Of a stretch of 64,000 nt of DNA, positions 1-32,031 are shown piece by piece (position 1 is the first letter of the stretch; each line of letters starts with the position of its first letter). Below the pieces are notes generated by a model that saw nothing but the letters and a program-made list of their open reading frames with translations, was not told the origin of the DNA and ran no database searches. The stretch is from Capitella teleta (lineage: Eukaryota > Annelida > Polychaeta > Capitellidae): assembly GCA_000328365.1 (NCBI GenBank), contig KB295623.1, positions 410,574 through 474,573 on the forward strand, in the 5' to 3' direction. A program made the position numbers and the translations under genes.

Positions 1-702
1 ACTCGCAGGTCGGGCATCCATGAGAATCAACAAGTTGGCCATGGGCACAGTGCTGTGTGCAGGCAATCTCAGCACATTCATGGCATTCGCAGGTGGAGCA
101 GCCTTGAGCGTTGATCTTGTTGCCGAACTCGCAGATTTGGGTGCAGGCGACTTCAGGGCAGTCAATGCAATCGCAGGTGGGGCATCCGTGGGCATCTACC
201 TGGTGGCCGTTCAAGCAGTCAGCAGTGCATGCCACTTCTGAGCATTCGTAGCATTCGCACACACTGCAGCCGGCAGCATTAACCTTGAATCCATTGGCGC
301 AGTTGATTCTGCATCCCTTCAGCTCATCGCAGGTCTGTGGCTCTTCATTGCACTCGCAGGTCGGGCATCCATGAGAATCAACAAGTTGGCCATGGGCACA
401 GTGCTGTGTGCAGGCAATCTCAGCGCATTCATGGCATTCGCAGGTGGAGCAGCCTTGAGCGTTGATCTTGTTGCCGAACTCGCAGATTTGGGTGCAGGCG
501 ACTTCAGGGCAGTCAATGCAATCGCAGGTGGGGCATCCGTGGGCATCTACCTGGTGGCCGTTCAAGCAGTCAGCAGTGCATGCCACTTCTGAGCATTCGT
601 AGCATTCGCACACACTGCAGCCGGCAGCATTAACCTTGAATCCATTGGCGCAGTTGATTTTGCATCCCTTCAGCTCATCGCAGGTCTGTGGCTCTTCATT
701 GC
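1..702 (-). repeat. 351-bp tandem repeat units within the antistasin gene, plus a third copy
   Basis: Positions 1-351 and 352-702 are near-identical tandem units. By eye I see two differences, near 77/428 and 309/660. Each unit encodes four antistasin domains (117 codons). About 309 bp of the same unit recurs at roughly 1560-1868, near the 5' end of the gene, separated by about 860 bp of diverged antistasin domains. The near-identity of separated copies indicates recent unequal exchange or gene conversion, or an assembly artefact. Confidence 0.9.
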
Positions 703-2109
703 ACTCGCAGGTCTGGCAGCCGTGTGTGTCTCTCTTGAAGCCGCTGCTGCAGAACTGTCGGCACTCAATAGCTGGGCATTCGTAGCATTCACAGGTATTG
801 CAACCATGGGAGTCGACCTTGAAGCCATTCTCGCAGTGCATGGAGCACACCATTTCTTCACATTGGTAGCAGTCGCAGGTCTCGCAGCCATGGGAGTCAA
901 ACAGGTGACCGTGAGCACAGAACTGGGAGCAGGCGGATGTAGGGCATTCGTAGCACTCGCATGTTGGGCAGCCCAAGGCATCAATCTTGGTTCCGTAGTC
1001 GCAGTCCTGGGTGCACATCAATGGCTCACACTCATTGCATTCGCAAGTCTGGCAGCCATGGGTGTCCATCTTGTGACCATGGTCGCAGGCTTGAGTGCAG
1101 GCGATTTGTGGGCACTGGTAGCATTCGCAGGTGTTGCAGTTGTTTGAATCGGTGCTGAATCCGTTGGGGCAGTAGAGAAGACATTGCTCCATGTCGAAGC
1201 ACTCCACGTCTTCCACCTGGCAGTCACAGGTCTGGCAGCCCAGGGCGTCTCTCTTGTGTCCGTTCTCGCAGATGTTGCGGCAGTCCAGCTCAGGGCATTC
1301 ATTGCATTCGCATGTGTTGCAGCCAAATTCGTCTTGGACAAAGCCGTGCTCGCAGTGCAGAGAGCAGATGCTGTTGGCACACTCGTGGCACTCGCAGGTC
1401 GGGCAGCCATGGCTGTCGAACTGGAATCCGTTGCTGCAGTACAATTGGCATTCAAAGGCAGAACATTCATAGCATTCGCAGGTCTGGCAGCCGTGGGTGT
1501 CGACCTTGAATCCATGCTCGCAATGCATAGCACATGCGGCAGCAGGGCATTCAAAGCACTCGCAGGTCGGGCATCCATGAGAATCAACAAGTTGGCCATG
1601 GGCACAGTGCTGTGTGCAGGCAATCTCAGCACATTCATGGCATTCGCAGGTGGAGCAGCCTTGAGCGTTGATCTTGTTGCCGAACTCGCAGATTTGGGTG
1701 CAGGCGACTTCAGGGCAGTCAATGCAATCGCAGGTGGGGCATCCGTGGGCATCTACCTGGTGGCCGTTCAAGCAGTCAGCAGTGCATGCCACTTCTGAGC
1801 ATTCGTAGCATTCGCACACACTGCAGCCGGCAGCATTAACCTTGAATCCATTGGCGCAGTTGATTCTGCACATGCTCATTTCTTCACAGTCAACTTCTTG
1901 CTGACACTCGCATGTTTGGCATCCAAATTCATCGCTAATGTATCCAAGTTCACAGAGATTCTTGCATTCGGGAACTGGGCAGCCTGAAGAAGAGGTTTCC
2001 ATGTAATACCTGCTAAAATGTTCTCTTGATTATACTCACTTGCTCGGCTATTGATGCCGTTGTAAGTCGTACCTAGCACTGCTAGGATTAGTAGCCAAGA
2101 TTGCGCCAT
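1..2109 (-). CDS. Multi-domain antistasin-like secreted protein (3' end beyond window)
   Basis: Probable secreted serine-protease inhibitor of the antistasin family. Exon 1 is 2109-2040 and starts ATG with a signal-peptide-like stretch (MAQSWLLILAVLG). A 56-bp intron follows (2039-1984, GTGAGT to TTCAG, phase 1). Exon 2 runs from 1983 open to the window edge with no stop. I read at least 23 domains of about 28 residues each. They fit the antistasin pattern C-x3-C-x3-C-x2-G-x4-(D/N)-x2-G-C-x2-C-x-C, for example CTQICEFGNKINAQGCSTCE. Four domains (2, 10, 16, 20) have a longer first spacing. Antistasin domains inhibit trypsin-like proteases and factor Xa in leech and occur in cnidarians and other invertebrates. 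Target and specificity here are unknown. A TATA-like box lies at 2133-2140. Open reading frames on the opposite strand of this region are shadows produced by the repeats. The family call is firm; inhibitory function is inferred. Confidence 0.88.
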
Positions 2110-2132
2110 TGGCTATGAAGTGAGGTCCTGAA

Positions 2133-2140
2133 ATTATATA
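2133..2140 (-). promoter_or_regulatory. TATA-like box of the antistasin gene
   Basis: On the minus strand TATATAAT lies about 25-30 bp before the ATG at 2109. The 5' untranslated region would then be very short. Position and composition only; not proven. Confidence 0.35.
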
Positions 2141-3652
2141 GGTTTCCTTTACAGATTCCCTATTGTCACAATATTTCCCTTTCGTTGGTGATCTCTTCAA
2201 TTCTAGTGGTAATGGCCGATTGTGAGGTTTTAGTATTTTTCATTGGGCAATCTGTCTCATTTGTTAAAATCCTCCGATAGCGCATTAGATTTTAGGCTTT
2301 AATGTAGATTTCAACTTCTTCTTTTTTTTCGCTTGCTTTTGCCTTGACTAATATTCAAATTCAATGCCCAGGGCGTCTCATTGAAGTTTTCGATGCAAGC
2401 ACCGAAAAGTTCTCTGTTGCGGAATGGAATTCTAAGGCCGTATCATTACTTAAAGGGAGGGGGGGAATAAAAACCCTTAGATAATGAATTAATGCATTGA
2501 GAAAAATACTCGTTTGAGAAATCAAGTGTGCGGATATAGTGGTAAGAATTAAGATACGTATACATATACTTATATATTATACTATAGGTGTTGGGTTAGG
2601 GGCTCAGTAAGACATTTTTTTTTTGAGTTGGTTATATCTGTAATGTTTAACTACTTCTATGCATTTTGATTGAAGTCAACTAATTTCTCATAAACATTTC
2701 TTTGGGATTTAGTATGAAATATGATGATACTTAAAATTATCATTGCAAATTGATCGTTCAGATTAAAATAATGGCAATATTTCGACACACCATGTTAATT
2801 ATTTTCACATCACAACGGCAAAATAATTATGCTTTTATACATTGACCTTTTGATATGAGGCAATAGTTCGATCGTGGTTGCTGAAACTGATTCAAATTGA
2901 ATATTGCTACAGAGAAATACTGAAAAACAAACAAAAAAACTCACTGCGAAATTTCCTTTTCTCTTTGGTCCAAGGAAAGAAAGCAAGAAGAAATATCAAT
3001 TTTCTTCTTCTCTCTCTTCTTCGCTTTTGCCTGTTGGCTGAATGAAGTCTTCTGTGTACTACGGGGTATATATACCATTCGCTTAATGTATGCAAACTCA
3101 AATCAAATCTTATGAACTATGAAGAGCACTAATGGTCGTAAAACCGGATATAAACGCACCCCATTGCCTGGTACCGAAACACACTATATTTTTACTGCAT
3201 CTTTACTTTTGAATATATTAAATGGATATATAGCAGGGCATCATTGTAAATATGTTTAATTATCGTCCGTCTCTGGTACGGATGGTACGTGCTTGTACTT
3301 CTTTTGCGGTGTAACGAGTACTTGAAGGAGTATTTGCTAATCTTAAACTGCAACACAAGGACGATTGATTGTTATATTATTCCTCTCATGTTTATGTGAT
3401 GTTATCAAATTGTTTGATCAAACGAATTTCAACTGTTTCAATTACGGTAGAAAGGTCTTGAACAAGAACGTTCCAGGGGTGTACTGCCCAGCGAAAGAAA
3501 CAACGGCATTGACAAGTGCAATATGTAAATAGTGTCAAATTGGTCTGCTTTGATGTTGGCAATCAAGGGAAGCTTAGCAAGGTAAGGTGTTCCATGTTGC
3601 AAATCTGGCTAAATCAAGATACTTATGAACATTACTGTTCAAGATATATTAT

Positions 3653-3718
3653 ACACATAATATATAGGCTTGCTATTGTCTGTGTACACATAATATATAG
3701 GCTTGCTATTGTTTGTGT
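3653..3718. repeat. 33-bp tandem duplication
   Basis: The 33-bp block starting ACACATAATATATAGGCTTG is present twice in direct tandem (3653-3685 and 3686-3718) with one mismatch. Confidence 0.9.
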
Positions 3719-6294
3719 ATGATAATGTAGTGTATAATACAAATAGATTTAATGACAAACTTGTCCAACATATAGTTAAAAATATTCATACAGAGGTAAA
3801 CATTGTCCAACATATAGTTTTTTTCATAAATGATCCTAAAAAATTATACTATTATACAGAGGTAAACAAAATCAAATAATATTAGAGGAGGGCTGCAGAA
3901 CAGCCGATTCTAAGGCATGCATCACCGGATGTGCGTTTCATCTCCTTGAAATGCATCGCGCTATGACGTCACATTGCGTTCTATTTTTAACGTGTAATTG
4001 CATGTAACGCTATGACGTCACTAATAGGTTGCGATCGTGTTATTTTATTTTGCTTAAGAATGCTCCAATCTTTGCAATATATGCCAATAATTTGTGTCTG
4101 AGATAATGCTCCAATCGGTGAGTTCAATTATATCAAATTAATGTCACGAAGGCGCGCAAGACGAGGTTTACTATTGTGAGTCTAAATTGGAGATTTTAAT
4201 GACTTTAAATTGTGCTATTATTGCGTCATGATCATAACGGCTGTAAAAATGGGAATTTCCTCTCGTCACATGCAGGGGTGAATAACCATGGTTATTGCCA
4301 CATCATGATTGATCATTGAGCGATATTATAGGCCTAAGTATTTCAGTATTTTTGCGTATTTATAGGTGTTTATGCTTCTTAAACCAGTTGACAATGCTAG
4401 CTAGGTGAGTGATCATTTGCACACGGCGATCCTATTATTTCACAGAATTTTTATTTCATAGAAATTTTTACTTTTGTTTATTTGCTGTGAACTTGTTTTT
4501 TCAAGTACGCAATTAAAATATATATCTTAGTTACCTATCTGGCTGATTTCTATCAAACATTTTAATCATTCTTTAAAGCGTAATTTAAATATATATTATG
4601 ATTAAATGGTGCATGTTGAACAAACAAGAAGCCAGAAAAAAAGAAGTTTGGTTTTCGCATTCGTATTTTTTGCATTAAGAATAATATTTAATACAATTAA
4701 ATGGATCATTGCTAGCGAATACTGTCAGTATATTCCATGCGTCTATACATGCTCACTTCGTGGCTCAAGGAATACAACGTAACTCAACGTGACCATTATT
4801 AAATTTATGTGAGGATGGGAAATAATTATATTTTCCTCTCGCTCTAGATTCTGGATATAGGGCTGACAACAATTATAATTGAAGGATTAATTGTGATTCA
4901 TAGATGACATAATTAAAAGTCTTCCATGAGAGTCCAGCACATTTCCTGTATCTCGGAGCACTGACTTCGAGTACTCCGTACTGAAACATATTAAGGACTC
5001 CGAAGTACTTATGGTGCAATTTCAGTACGTTTTATTTTATTTGCACAAATTTTATGATGTTCTCTGCTTGACCTGGATGACACCCGGAGATGTCAAGGGC
5101 CAATCAAAATTAGGCTGTTGGATAAATATAGATTAAGATTAAGTCAGATAATTATGTGGATTTTTATATCTCTATATGGTTTATTACTTCAATTACTTAT
5201 TACTTCAATTGGGCATTACATTATTACATTATATTACATTTATTAAAGCATTCCATATTAAATTTTGAATTTTGTTTGTGTTTATTTTCAATATTAGTTT
5301 ATCACGAATTCACCCTGCATGTCACAATATTTACGCATGTAATTGTATACACCATTATGCAAGTGCGTGCGTTACCACTAATTATTATGCCCATTATATA
5401 TAATGGTAATATAAAGGTGGGATTGATATAATTCAGGGCTTCAAAGTCACGCCACTCTCGACTGACGAAGAGAGCATTTTTTCCGTTTTGGAATTTCCTT
5501 CGAAGTGTGAAATTTTGATAAATCTCTCATTTTCGAAAAATCGATTTGAGAAACATTGCAATAAAACGCAAGGACTTGCGCTATTTAATTGTTCTCTCGG
5601 TGCCTCCCATCATTTTGCCACCTATAATTTTAGATCCCATACCTATATAACACTTGGCACCTAGATACAGAGCATTAGGCTCTGTATCTAGCTGCCCCAA
5701 ATGCAGAGTTAATATATCAGTTGCATTCCGACTGGCTTTTGGGAACCCTCTCCCAGCAGGATTGATAGTTAATCCTATTCCACAACCGGGATCGATCTCA
5801 GCCAGTCCAGAGATAGCCAACATTGTGCGTGCCCTCCATATCTTTCTGCTTAGCACTGCCTTTGCTTGGAAGCAAGTTATTTATTTATTATTTTTTTTTT
5901 TTTTTGCTTTTTGCTTTTTTGCGAACCCTTCATGAATAGATTTGTACTTGATTGCAAGCAATAACAGAATCCTAAATAATTACCAAAAACGGACGTAATA
6001 GGTAACGAAATCAGTCTAAAGTCACAAAATTAAAATTTTGACCTTTTGCTTTATTTATACAGCTGTACTAGGACAACATTTATCTAAATTGTATCTCTAC
6101 CAAGTCGCGGAAACTCCCGGGCTCTTGCATATTTCGTGCCATGTCTCATTTTTCGTGACATCAAAATATTATTATTTCCAATTGAATCACAATTTTGAAT
6201 TTTCATTGAGGCAACAATTAGTGCCACGGTTCAAATGAAAAATACCCCCTCAAGGTTTGGGTGGAGTACAGACCAAGGTCCCCATAGTAATAAT

Positions 6295-6405
<111 letters not shown>

Positions 6406-6779
6406 CTCCATATTGATGAATGAACGGGATCGGCTTCCGTCCTTGGTGTCCATTCACGAATGATTTAGAAAATATCGGCTCAAAACTTTCTCTGATAACA
6501 TTTGGTACGACAGCGCATGCCCTTGATACTTTTCTCAATCACAGTTTGCCGATTTGCTCGCACTGAGACTCGGTTAATAACTATGAGGAGCATTTCATTT
6601 GGGTATACTGTAGTAGTGCAGGTAATTTTCAGCTAGTTTTCAAATGGTTTGTCAATTGAATAATTTGAAATCTTGTCCCACGTCAGAGTGTGCAGAGCAG
6701 AAAGCCTATGATTATACCATTTGACTATTGAAGGGACCATCCGGCATTTAGCACCTTGTATCTTCACACTCGATTGGCT

Positions 6780-7240
6780 GTCACGGGACCGACGTACACG
6801 GGGTTGGGGTTAGACCCCGGAGCCGCCGCCGATTGGCCGTTTAGCCAGCCGCCGCCGATTAATTGGTGCCGTCGGCCAGTCGCTTTTAGCCGATTACTGT
6901 CAACATCGGCTCTCAGCCGATTCAATTCAAATATTTTACATTCAGTATTATAAGAAGTTATCATTTGTACAAGTCTTTGTTGTGTTTATGGTGTTGTTGT
7001 TATAATTTGCTATCTCAGCTATCTATGGAAGTAGATTGTATTTAGTTTACTTAATTATAATTATTGTAATGATTTATGTCATTCTGTATGTATGCCCATA
7101 CATATACGAGGGTTGTCTAAAATGATATCGACCGGTCATAGGAAGTGCAGTATACGTACTAGGGTTAATGGAAAACACTCCTTCATCAGTAGATCCCTGG
7201 TTGCTATAACAACACGTATAGTACTGATAGGTCAGTAAAA
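6780..7240 (+). repeat. Unclassified dispersed repeat, copy 1
   Basis: This segment matches 42171-42606 in the same orientation. Both begin near GTCACGGG and TAGACCCCGGAGCCGCCG. Both then carry a GC-rich stretch with the sub-repeat CCGCCGCCGATTGG, the phrase CAAATATTTTACATTCAGTA, and later CGTACTAGGGTTAATG. A mariner-like phrase (CGAGGGTTGTCTAAAATG) sits at about 7106. No coding capacity. It may be a MITE or SINE; the ends are not resolved. Confidence 0.7.
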
Positions 7241-8101
7241 CACAACTGGTGTCAGAAGTCGACAGAATCAGCAATAATCATCGATCAATAATAATGATGT
7301 TCATGGGTAAAAATAACCTATGGAAGTTTATGAAACGCCCTAAACCTCTTGAACTTGAATCAAGCAAGTACATTGTATAATCAAGATAATTTCCATTACT
7401 AGTAGCCGACCATGTAGTTGTACCTACTCACCGTCGATCACCAGCAGTTTGTGGTTGTGCTTCCAGATGATACCTACAACTTTCTCCACCTTTGACTAAC
7501 GCCTCTCACGACAACCCACAGCCATCTCCCCAATTGCATCTCTACTTCTTGAATCATGGTGACTCATGAAGACGCTCACTCTTCGACTGAAGTCCACTAT
7601 GAAATTTAGACATTACGTCTATAATGTACACATTACGTGGACGCAATGCACACATAATGGTATAATCATAGCGTTCAGGGTTCGCCAGATCCTCAGACTA
7701 ATCATTCACGCTTTCTTCACTTCACTTTGCTTAAACATTCAGACAAATTTTCATCACCCAAAAAGGGTAAACTTTTAACAAATCACGTAAAGACGGAGGC
7801 TCGTATATCGCCGATTGTTTGCTTTCTACGCTGCCTTTATTGCCGCAGTCAAAGGCCGCAGAGACGCAGCCATGCGACGCCATATTGATTCTTGGAATCA
7901 ATGTCTGCGTCGACCGAGGAACAGACCGGGCTCGAAATGTACATCCCTGTCACCCAACAAGACACCCTGCGTGATGTATGTCACGAATATTAGCCGCCTT
8001 ATCTTGACCTAGCCTCACCCCCTCTCCCCTTTCTCGAGACAGTTCTTGGAATCCCTTTTCTTTATTTGCTTTTTGTATCTCTGTAAATAGTGAATGTATG
8101 A

Positions 8102-8719
8102 ATGCACTTGCACAGGCTTCTCGCTACCCAAATGCAACTCTTCCTCTCTGCAATGTTGTACCACTCCGGATTCCTCTCTTATATATTATCATCTTATAGA
8201 TCACTTATTTTAACCCCAATGTACGTTCTTTACGACGACCTGACCAAAACACTTTTTCCAACCCGATCTTATCCTCGAAGTCTGCGAAAAACATCAATGT
8301 TCCTATATACTGTTCCCGCCTTTTTACTGTCCATCCTCCAACTTATCTTCCTCCTCCACCTCCTCCTCCTCCACTATCGAAATGCTCCCTCACGTACTCC
8401 TCTACCTGAGTCCATCTCATATATACCTGGTCGTCATGGCAACCCGTATACAGCGATCAGGTGCGTCACTCCAGCGCAAGGGCGCATGCGCTCTGCAGGT
8501 GACACAAGGGTTTGCATGAATAATCCATTTGCGCCTCGACCATTCGCGGCGGCAGCGGAGGCAACCCTGCTCCCCTACTCGCTACGTGCTCACCTCAAAA
8601 CTCATTGTCCCAACAATCTCACGGATTCCTCACTATACAATCAATATGGCGGATTTTTGTCTATGTTTGGTGAATCGTCTTCAGTGAATAATTCTCCTTC
8701 AGTGGTGTTCAACAACTGA
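8102..8719 (+). CDS. 205-codon open frame upstream of Eag, uncertain
   Basis: An uninterrupted ATG-to-stop frame ends 114 bp before the Eag start codon. The translation has a hydrophobic leucine-rich stretch near residues 75-92 and no domain I recognise. It lies where the Eag promoter or 5' untranslated region should be, so it may be chance, an upstream ORF, or an unrelated small gene. I see no supporting splice or homology evidence. Confidence 0.12.
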   Translation: MHLHRLLATQMQLFLSAMLYHSGFLSYILSSYRSLILTPMYVLYDDLTKTLFPTRSYPRSLRKTSMFLYTVPAFLLSILQLIFLLHLLLLHYRNAPSRTPLPESISYIPGRHGNPYTAIRCVTPAQGRMRSAGDTRVCMNNPFAPRPFAAAAEATLLPYSLRAHLKTHCPNNLTDSSLYNQYGGFLSMFGESSSVNNSPSVVFNN

Positions 8720-8833
8720 GAGGTCTGCTGGCGTCTATCGGGGCTAAAGGATGCTGTTCAGTTGAGGATGCGAGACAGAGCAGAAAGACGACGACCTATT
8801 CGGGATTACCGCCTGTGCCACCGTTAGTTCGTC

Positions 8834-28099
<19,266 letters not shown>

Positions 28100-29336
28100 A
28101 TCCATGAAGCATTTAAACGTGACCCGTGTCATATCATTAACATTATGGATATTTCTCATGCTGCTCCTTCGCGATTGAGTGACAACTCTTGTTGTCTGTG
28201 TTACTTGCTCCCCTCCCCTCTTCCCCTTTTTCATTATTCGTCTTCCTTCTCTCTTTCCTCTTTTTCAGTTAACCTTTTTTTCTTTCTGTTTTTTACATAA
28301 CTGCACTTGTCGTTTGATGCACTACATATCAGTCCTTCACGTGTGCCTCTGATATGATCTTATCTCATCTTATCTTATCTTCATTGCATCCCTACGATAA
28401 AAAAAAATTACCTGCCTTCAACAACAAAACAAAACAAATAATATGTTATTTTCGGGAACTTGCTCAATGGTTTCAGGAACGAGATTTGTGATATCATCAA
28501 GATCTAAAAAGTGATGCTAGCCGAGGTTCAATTTGCCCTCTAGTCAAAAACCACTGGAGCCACTAACTCTGCAAAACAAAAGTGACAATTCCGATTCAGT
28601 GGCCATTGTATGTCAAAGCGTGATATATTTCATTTAGACTGTCCTCTCCTTCATCTCTCTAGAGTCTAAATATTTATAAAATTTATCCACACTTCGATTG
28701 ATCTCTTATCTGTAAGATAAAAACATCTGCAAAGCAACCCAGCAATGAATCTCAGCTTATTAGACTCAAAATGCCGACTCCATCATTTATTTTTTATTTA
28801 TTTTTTTTTTTTTTTACATTTTTTGTCCTTTTTTCACGTGTCGCTTTTTGTGTGCATGCCTCTATAAGTTTTGTGATGGCTGTTTGAGCACGTGACCCTT
28901 CTGCAGCTGATAGAACAGGCCGTAGCATTCCATGGACTCAGTTTGGACTCAATGACGTTCTTGAAAAGTTGCATTTGATCTGTTTTTGCCAGAATCTTAT
29001 TGTTATAAATAACTCTCCACAGCGGACACCTTTTTTTCCGGGAATTCTTCCACTGAGCTGCATTCATGGATAGGAAACAAAGCAGTGCAACACAGTGACC
29101 TATAAATACGTGGATTGGTTGCAGTGGCTGCCTTCCTGTCTGCGATGTCATCTGAATGTGGAAGATGTTTTTACTTGATCTGTTCATCATGTTGCTCATA
29201 ATTAATGTCGCTAACCAGAGGGCCTACTTGTTACATATTTTATAATTTATATCTTTTGCGCTGGCATCTATTCCATGTGCAAAGCGTAATCTCCGATTCA
29301 CATCACTTGACATGCTGCATGTTACGCCTATAAACG

Positions 29337-29342
29337 AATAAA
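29337..29342 (+). promoter_or_regulatory. Candidate Eag polyadenylation signal
   Basis: AATAAA about 1.24 kb after the Eag stop codon, the first clear canonical signal I noticed. Confidence 0.45.
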
Positions 29343-30035
29343 ATACCCCTATGAATTAGTTACTTTTCGCTAAGTGCATCTCAATGTCCTAAGCACTCAA
29401 CCATGACGTCATCGCACTGCTCCTTGCTCGGAGTATGAGCCTCGTTGATGTGAAACATTCCACTTCACTAAACATTGCAATTGGATATAACACCATGGCA
29501 TCAGTCCATCTGGATAAAACTCAGATCATCTCGGTCAAATGGTCAAGGATATTGTATCCTAATTGTGGGTTTAGTCCAGTCTCAAAACAACGCTATAGGT
29601 ACATACTAAAATGAAATTGCATTTCAAAAAGCAGAAATTGATTTCCGAATTGTTTTGATTGGTTGTCATAACGTTGGACATACAAACACATTGGATGCAC
29701 TCTTGTTGAAGTGGGTCTACTGAGGGAAGACTTGATTGATCAAGTGCGTTATGTACAGCAATACTAACCATGGTATTTGGATTATTGATATATTATAGAT
29801 CTAGGACTCAACCCAAACACGATGTTTCTGTGAACCAAATTCCCACTTGAACAAAATTAACTAAGCTGCACAAATATAATTCAATGGGGCATCAACTTCA
29901 GGATAAATTCGTACGAAAATTCACAATTCGATTTTTACTATCACATTTTATTCCAAAATTTACCAAAACTTATAGAATGTTGAGTAGGAAAATCTGGCTT
30001 ATCCCAGTAGATACAACAGTTGGGAAAAAAACAAT

Positions 30036-30036
<1 letters not shown>

Positions 30037-30121
<85 letters not shown>
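30037..30121. repeat. (TAA)n microsatellite
   Basis: About 28 units. Poly-Asn and poly-Leu frames over it are artefacts. Confidence 0.97.
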
Positions 30122-30122
<1 letters not shown>

Positions 30123-31612
30123 TAATCATCATCATCTTATTTATGCCATTAACATTTACATACATTTTTTTCAACAAGAATAATAACATAGTTAGAGAGA
30201 AAACAAAAACAGAATGGCAGCTTTAAAAGTAGTCAAGTTTAAGCAACAATTGCTATCAAAAATAAAGTTATCAGACATGCATTCCGATAGATCATTATGT
30301 TCAATGCCATAAGCCATATGGATTCCAAAGAGGACCAAATCGCTATATTATCCTGTTACAGCGGATCAGAAAAAAAAAAAAAAAAACACCCCCCCCCCCA
30401 AAAAAAAAAAAAAAAAAAAAAAAACCATCATGGATTTATCGCTATATAAATAAGTCTCTGATTCTTTATACTTATTATCATCGTCACATTGCCTCCTGCG
30501 AAAGAAAATGTAACATGTTTAAAATAAGAATTCACCAACCGAGGATATAACTCACACAATCTTGTAAACCTTGGAATATTTCATTCTGATCCACTGTTCT
30601 CTGAATATCCGAGGCTGTTAATATATGAAAATGCTGAATATTGAAACTGCATACAAACCCCAGCATTTAGCGTCGGAAAGGGGGCCAGATTCTGCTGTGG
30701 CCATTCCATTGACTCGAAATTGTGCAAATTATACTTGCATGGTGAATGGGACTGGAGAAAAAATATGCGGACCCTTTAATTAATTGTTATGAAATGAATT
30801 GTTTTGTTATTCACCAGGTTCGCCAGGTGATTGTCATGATACCTGGACAACAAATATACTATTCCATGAAGATTGAAGTTATGGTCATATCTCAGCATCC
30901 TAACGTTCTGGGAAACTTCAAGTGGCTGGCTTGGTCAGATGGGAGGTCGGCCAACTGAAACCGAAGCAACGGATATCCGGGAGCTCTATTTACCGGATAC
31001 TGTATCGGATTCCGGATATTGTACATTATTTTACATTTCTAGACATAATTGGATACCTAATTAGTTGTAGATATTCACACATACGTGACCCCTTGCGCCG
31101 AAACCGGCACAAAGTAGCATTGTCATATTTTCAGGTTTAATGCCTCTTAATAACTGATACAAATTAATTCAGTTTGATCAAAGCAAGAGTTATCTAAATC
31201 GGAGCTAAAGATCAAAGCTTGTTACAGCTTGAACATTTTGAATTCATCTAAGATCGCAAGGCGTGTTTCTCGGAAATATGCTCAGCGACTTAGTGTGGCT
31301 TTCATCGCATACTTGAGTGACCAAACCATGCATATAGAAAGAACTCCAAAGATTTTGTAGCTTCGCCTACAGAATCTTTGAGGACTCTTAGAATTGACAA
31401 ATTTTTAAAACCACTCTAGCAGAAAGTAGGAATCATAAAACCCATGCTTTTTGACTGTTTTGATTATTCGACGTGCGTCATATGGCAGTCGGATGTGCGT
31501 GGAAACAGACAGCAAAATTGCGCGGAAATTAATAGGTGAGAAAGTGAGTGAGATTAGACATACAAACACGATGGACTCATCTACGGCTACAGAATCGCTC
31601 AGCCATCCTACC

Positions 31613-31957
31613 TCAGTATAAACCTTTCCTGCTCGGGATGTAATCCCGGATAAAATTTACTGCAATATATAGGGACAACGCATTGGAAATGAGTACAATC
31701 AAAGGTTTGGCAGGTGTTAAATAACTGTATGAACAACTAAATGTTTTACCGCGTTTAAAAGCTTTAATTAGCAGCACAGACGCTACCTCAAAAATAGCAT
31801 GCCCTAATTTCACGGCCACGGTCACTTTATCTCGCGAGAAAAATTCACACTTCATCGCCCATCTTGTAAAATAATCACTGCCCAATACTCTAATCTTGCG
31901 AAGAGGAGTTTGAATACAATCAGAGGATAGTATGTACATCCCCCAAAAAGACATCAC
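31613..31957 (-). mobile_element. Fossil fragment of a Ty3/gypsy-type integrase (possible)
   Basis: Minus-strand translation includes DYFTRWAMK followed by TVAVKL, which resembles the start of the integrase core of Ty3/gypsy retrotransposons. Only a fragment remains. It is broken, without visible LTRs, and looks old. Family assignment rests on this short match. Confidence 0.35.
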
Positions 31958-32004
31958 TCAGTTGTCTGGTGTAAGTACATGTATTAAAAGATTACGGCCT
32001 TGTT

Positions 32005-32031
32005 CAGGTCAGGTCAGGTCAGGTCAGGTCA
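32005..32031. repeat. (AGGTC)n pentamer array
   Basis: Five tandem copies of CAGGT/AGGTC. The unit resembles a nuclear-receptor half-site but is more simply a short microsatellite. Confidence 0.85.

Noticed and set aside
722-1798. Long plus-strand open frames and Ala/Pro-rich minus-strand frames over the antistasin gene (up to 244 codons)
   Set aside because: They are off-frame readings of the cysteine-repeat gene. Only the minus-strand frame with regular cysteines continues to the window edge and splices to a signal peptide.
2010-2010. Shorter antistasin intron using the TTTTAGCAG acceptor, or a 26-bp intron starting GTATTACATG
   Set aside because: The GTGAGT donor at 2039 with the CTTCTTCAG acceptor at 1984 gives a canonical 56-bp intron and the correct frame.
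5581-5856. 91-codon minus-strand frame in the antistasin-Eag gap
   Set aside because: Possible element fragment but no family recognised; a small opposite-strand frame overlaps it.
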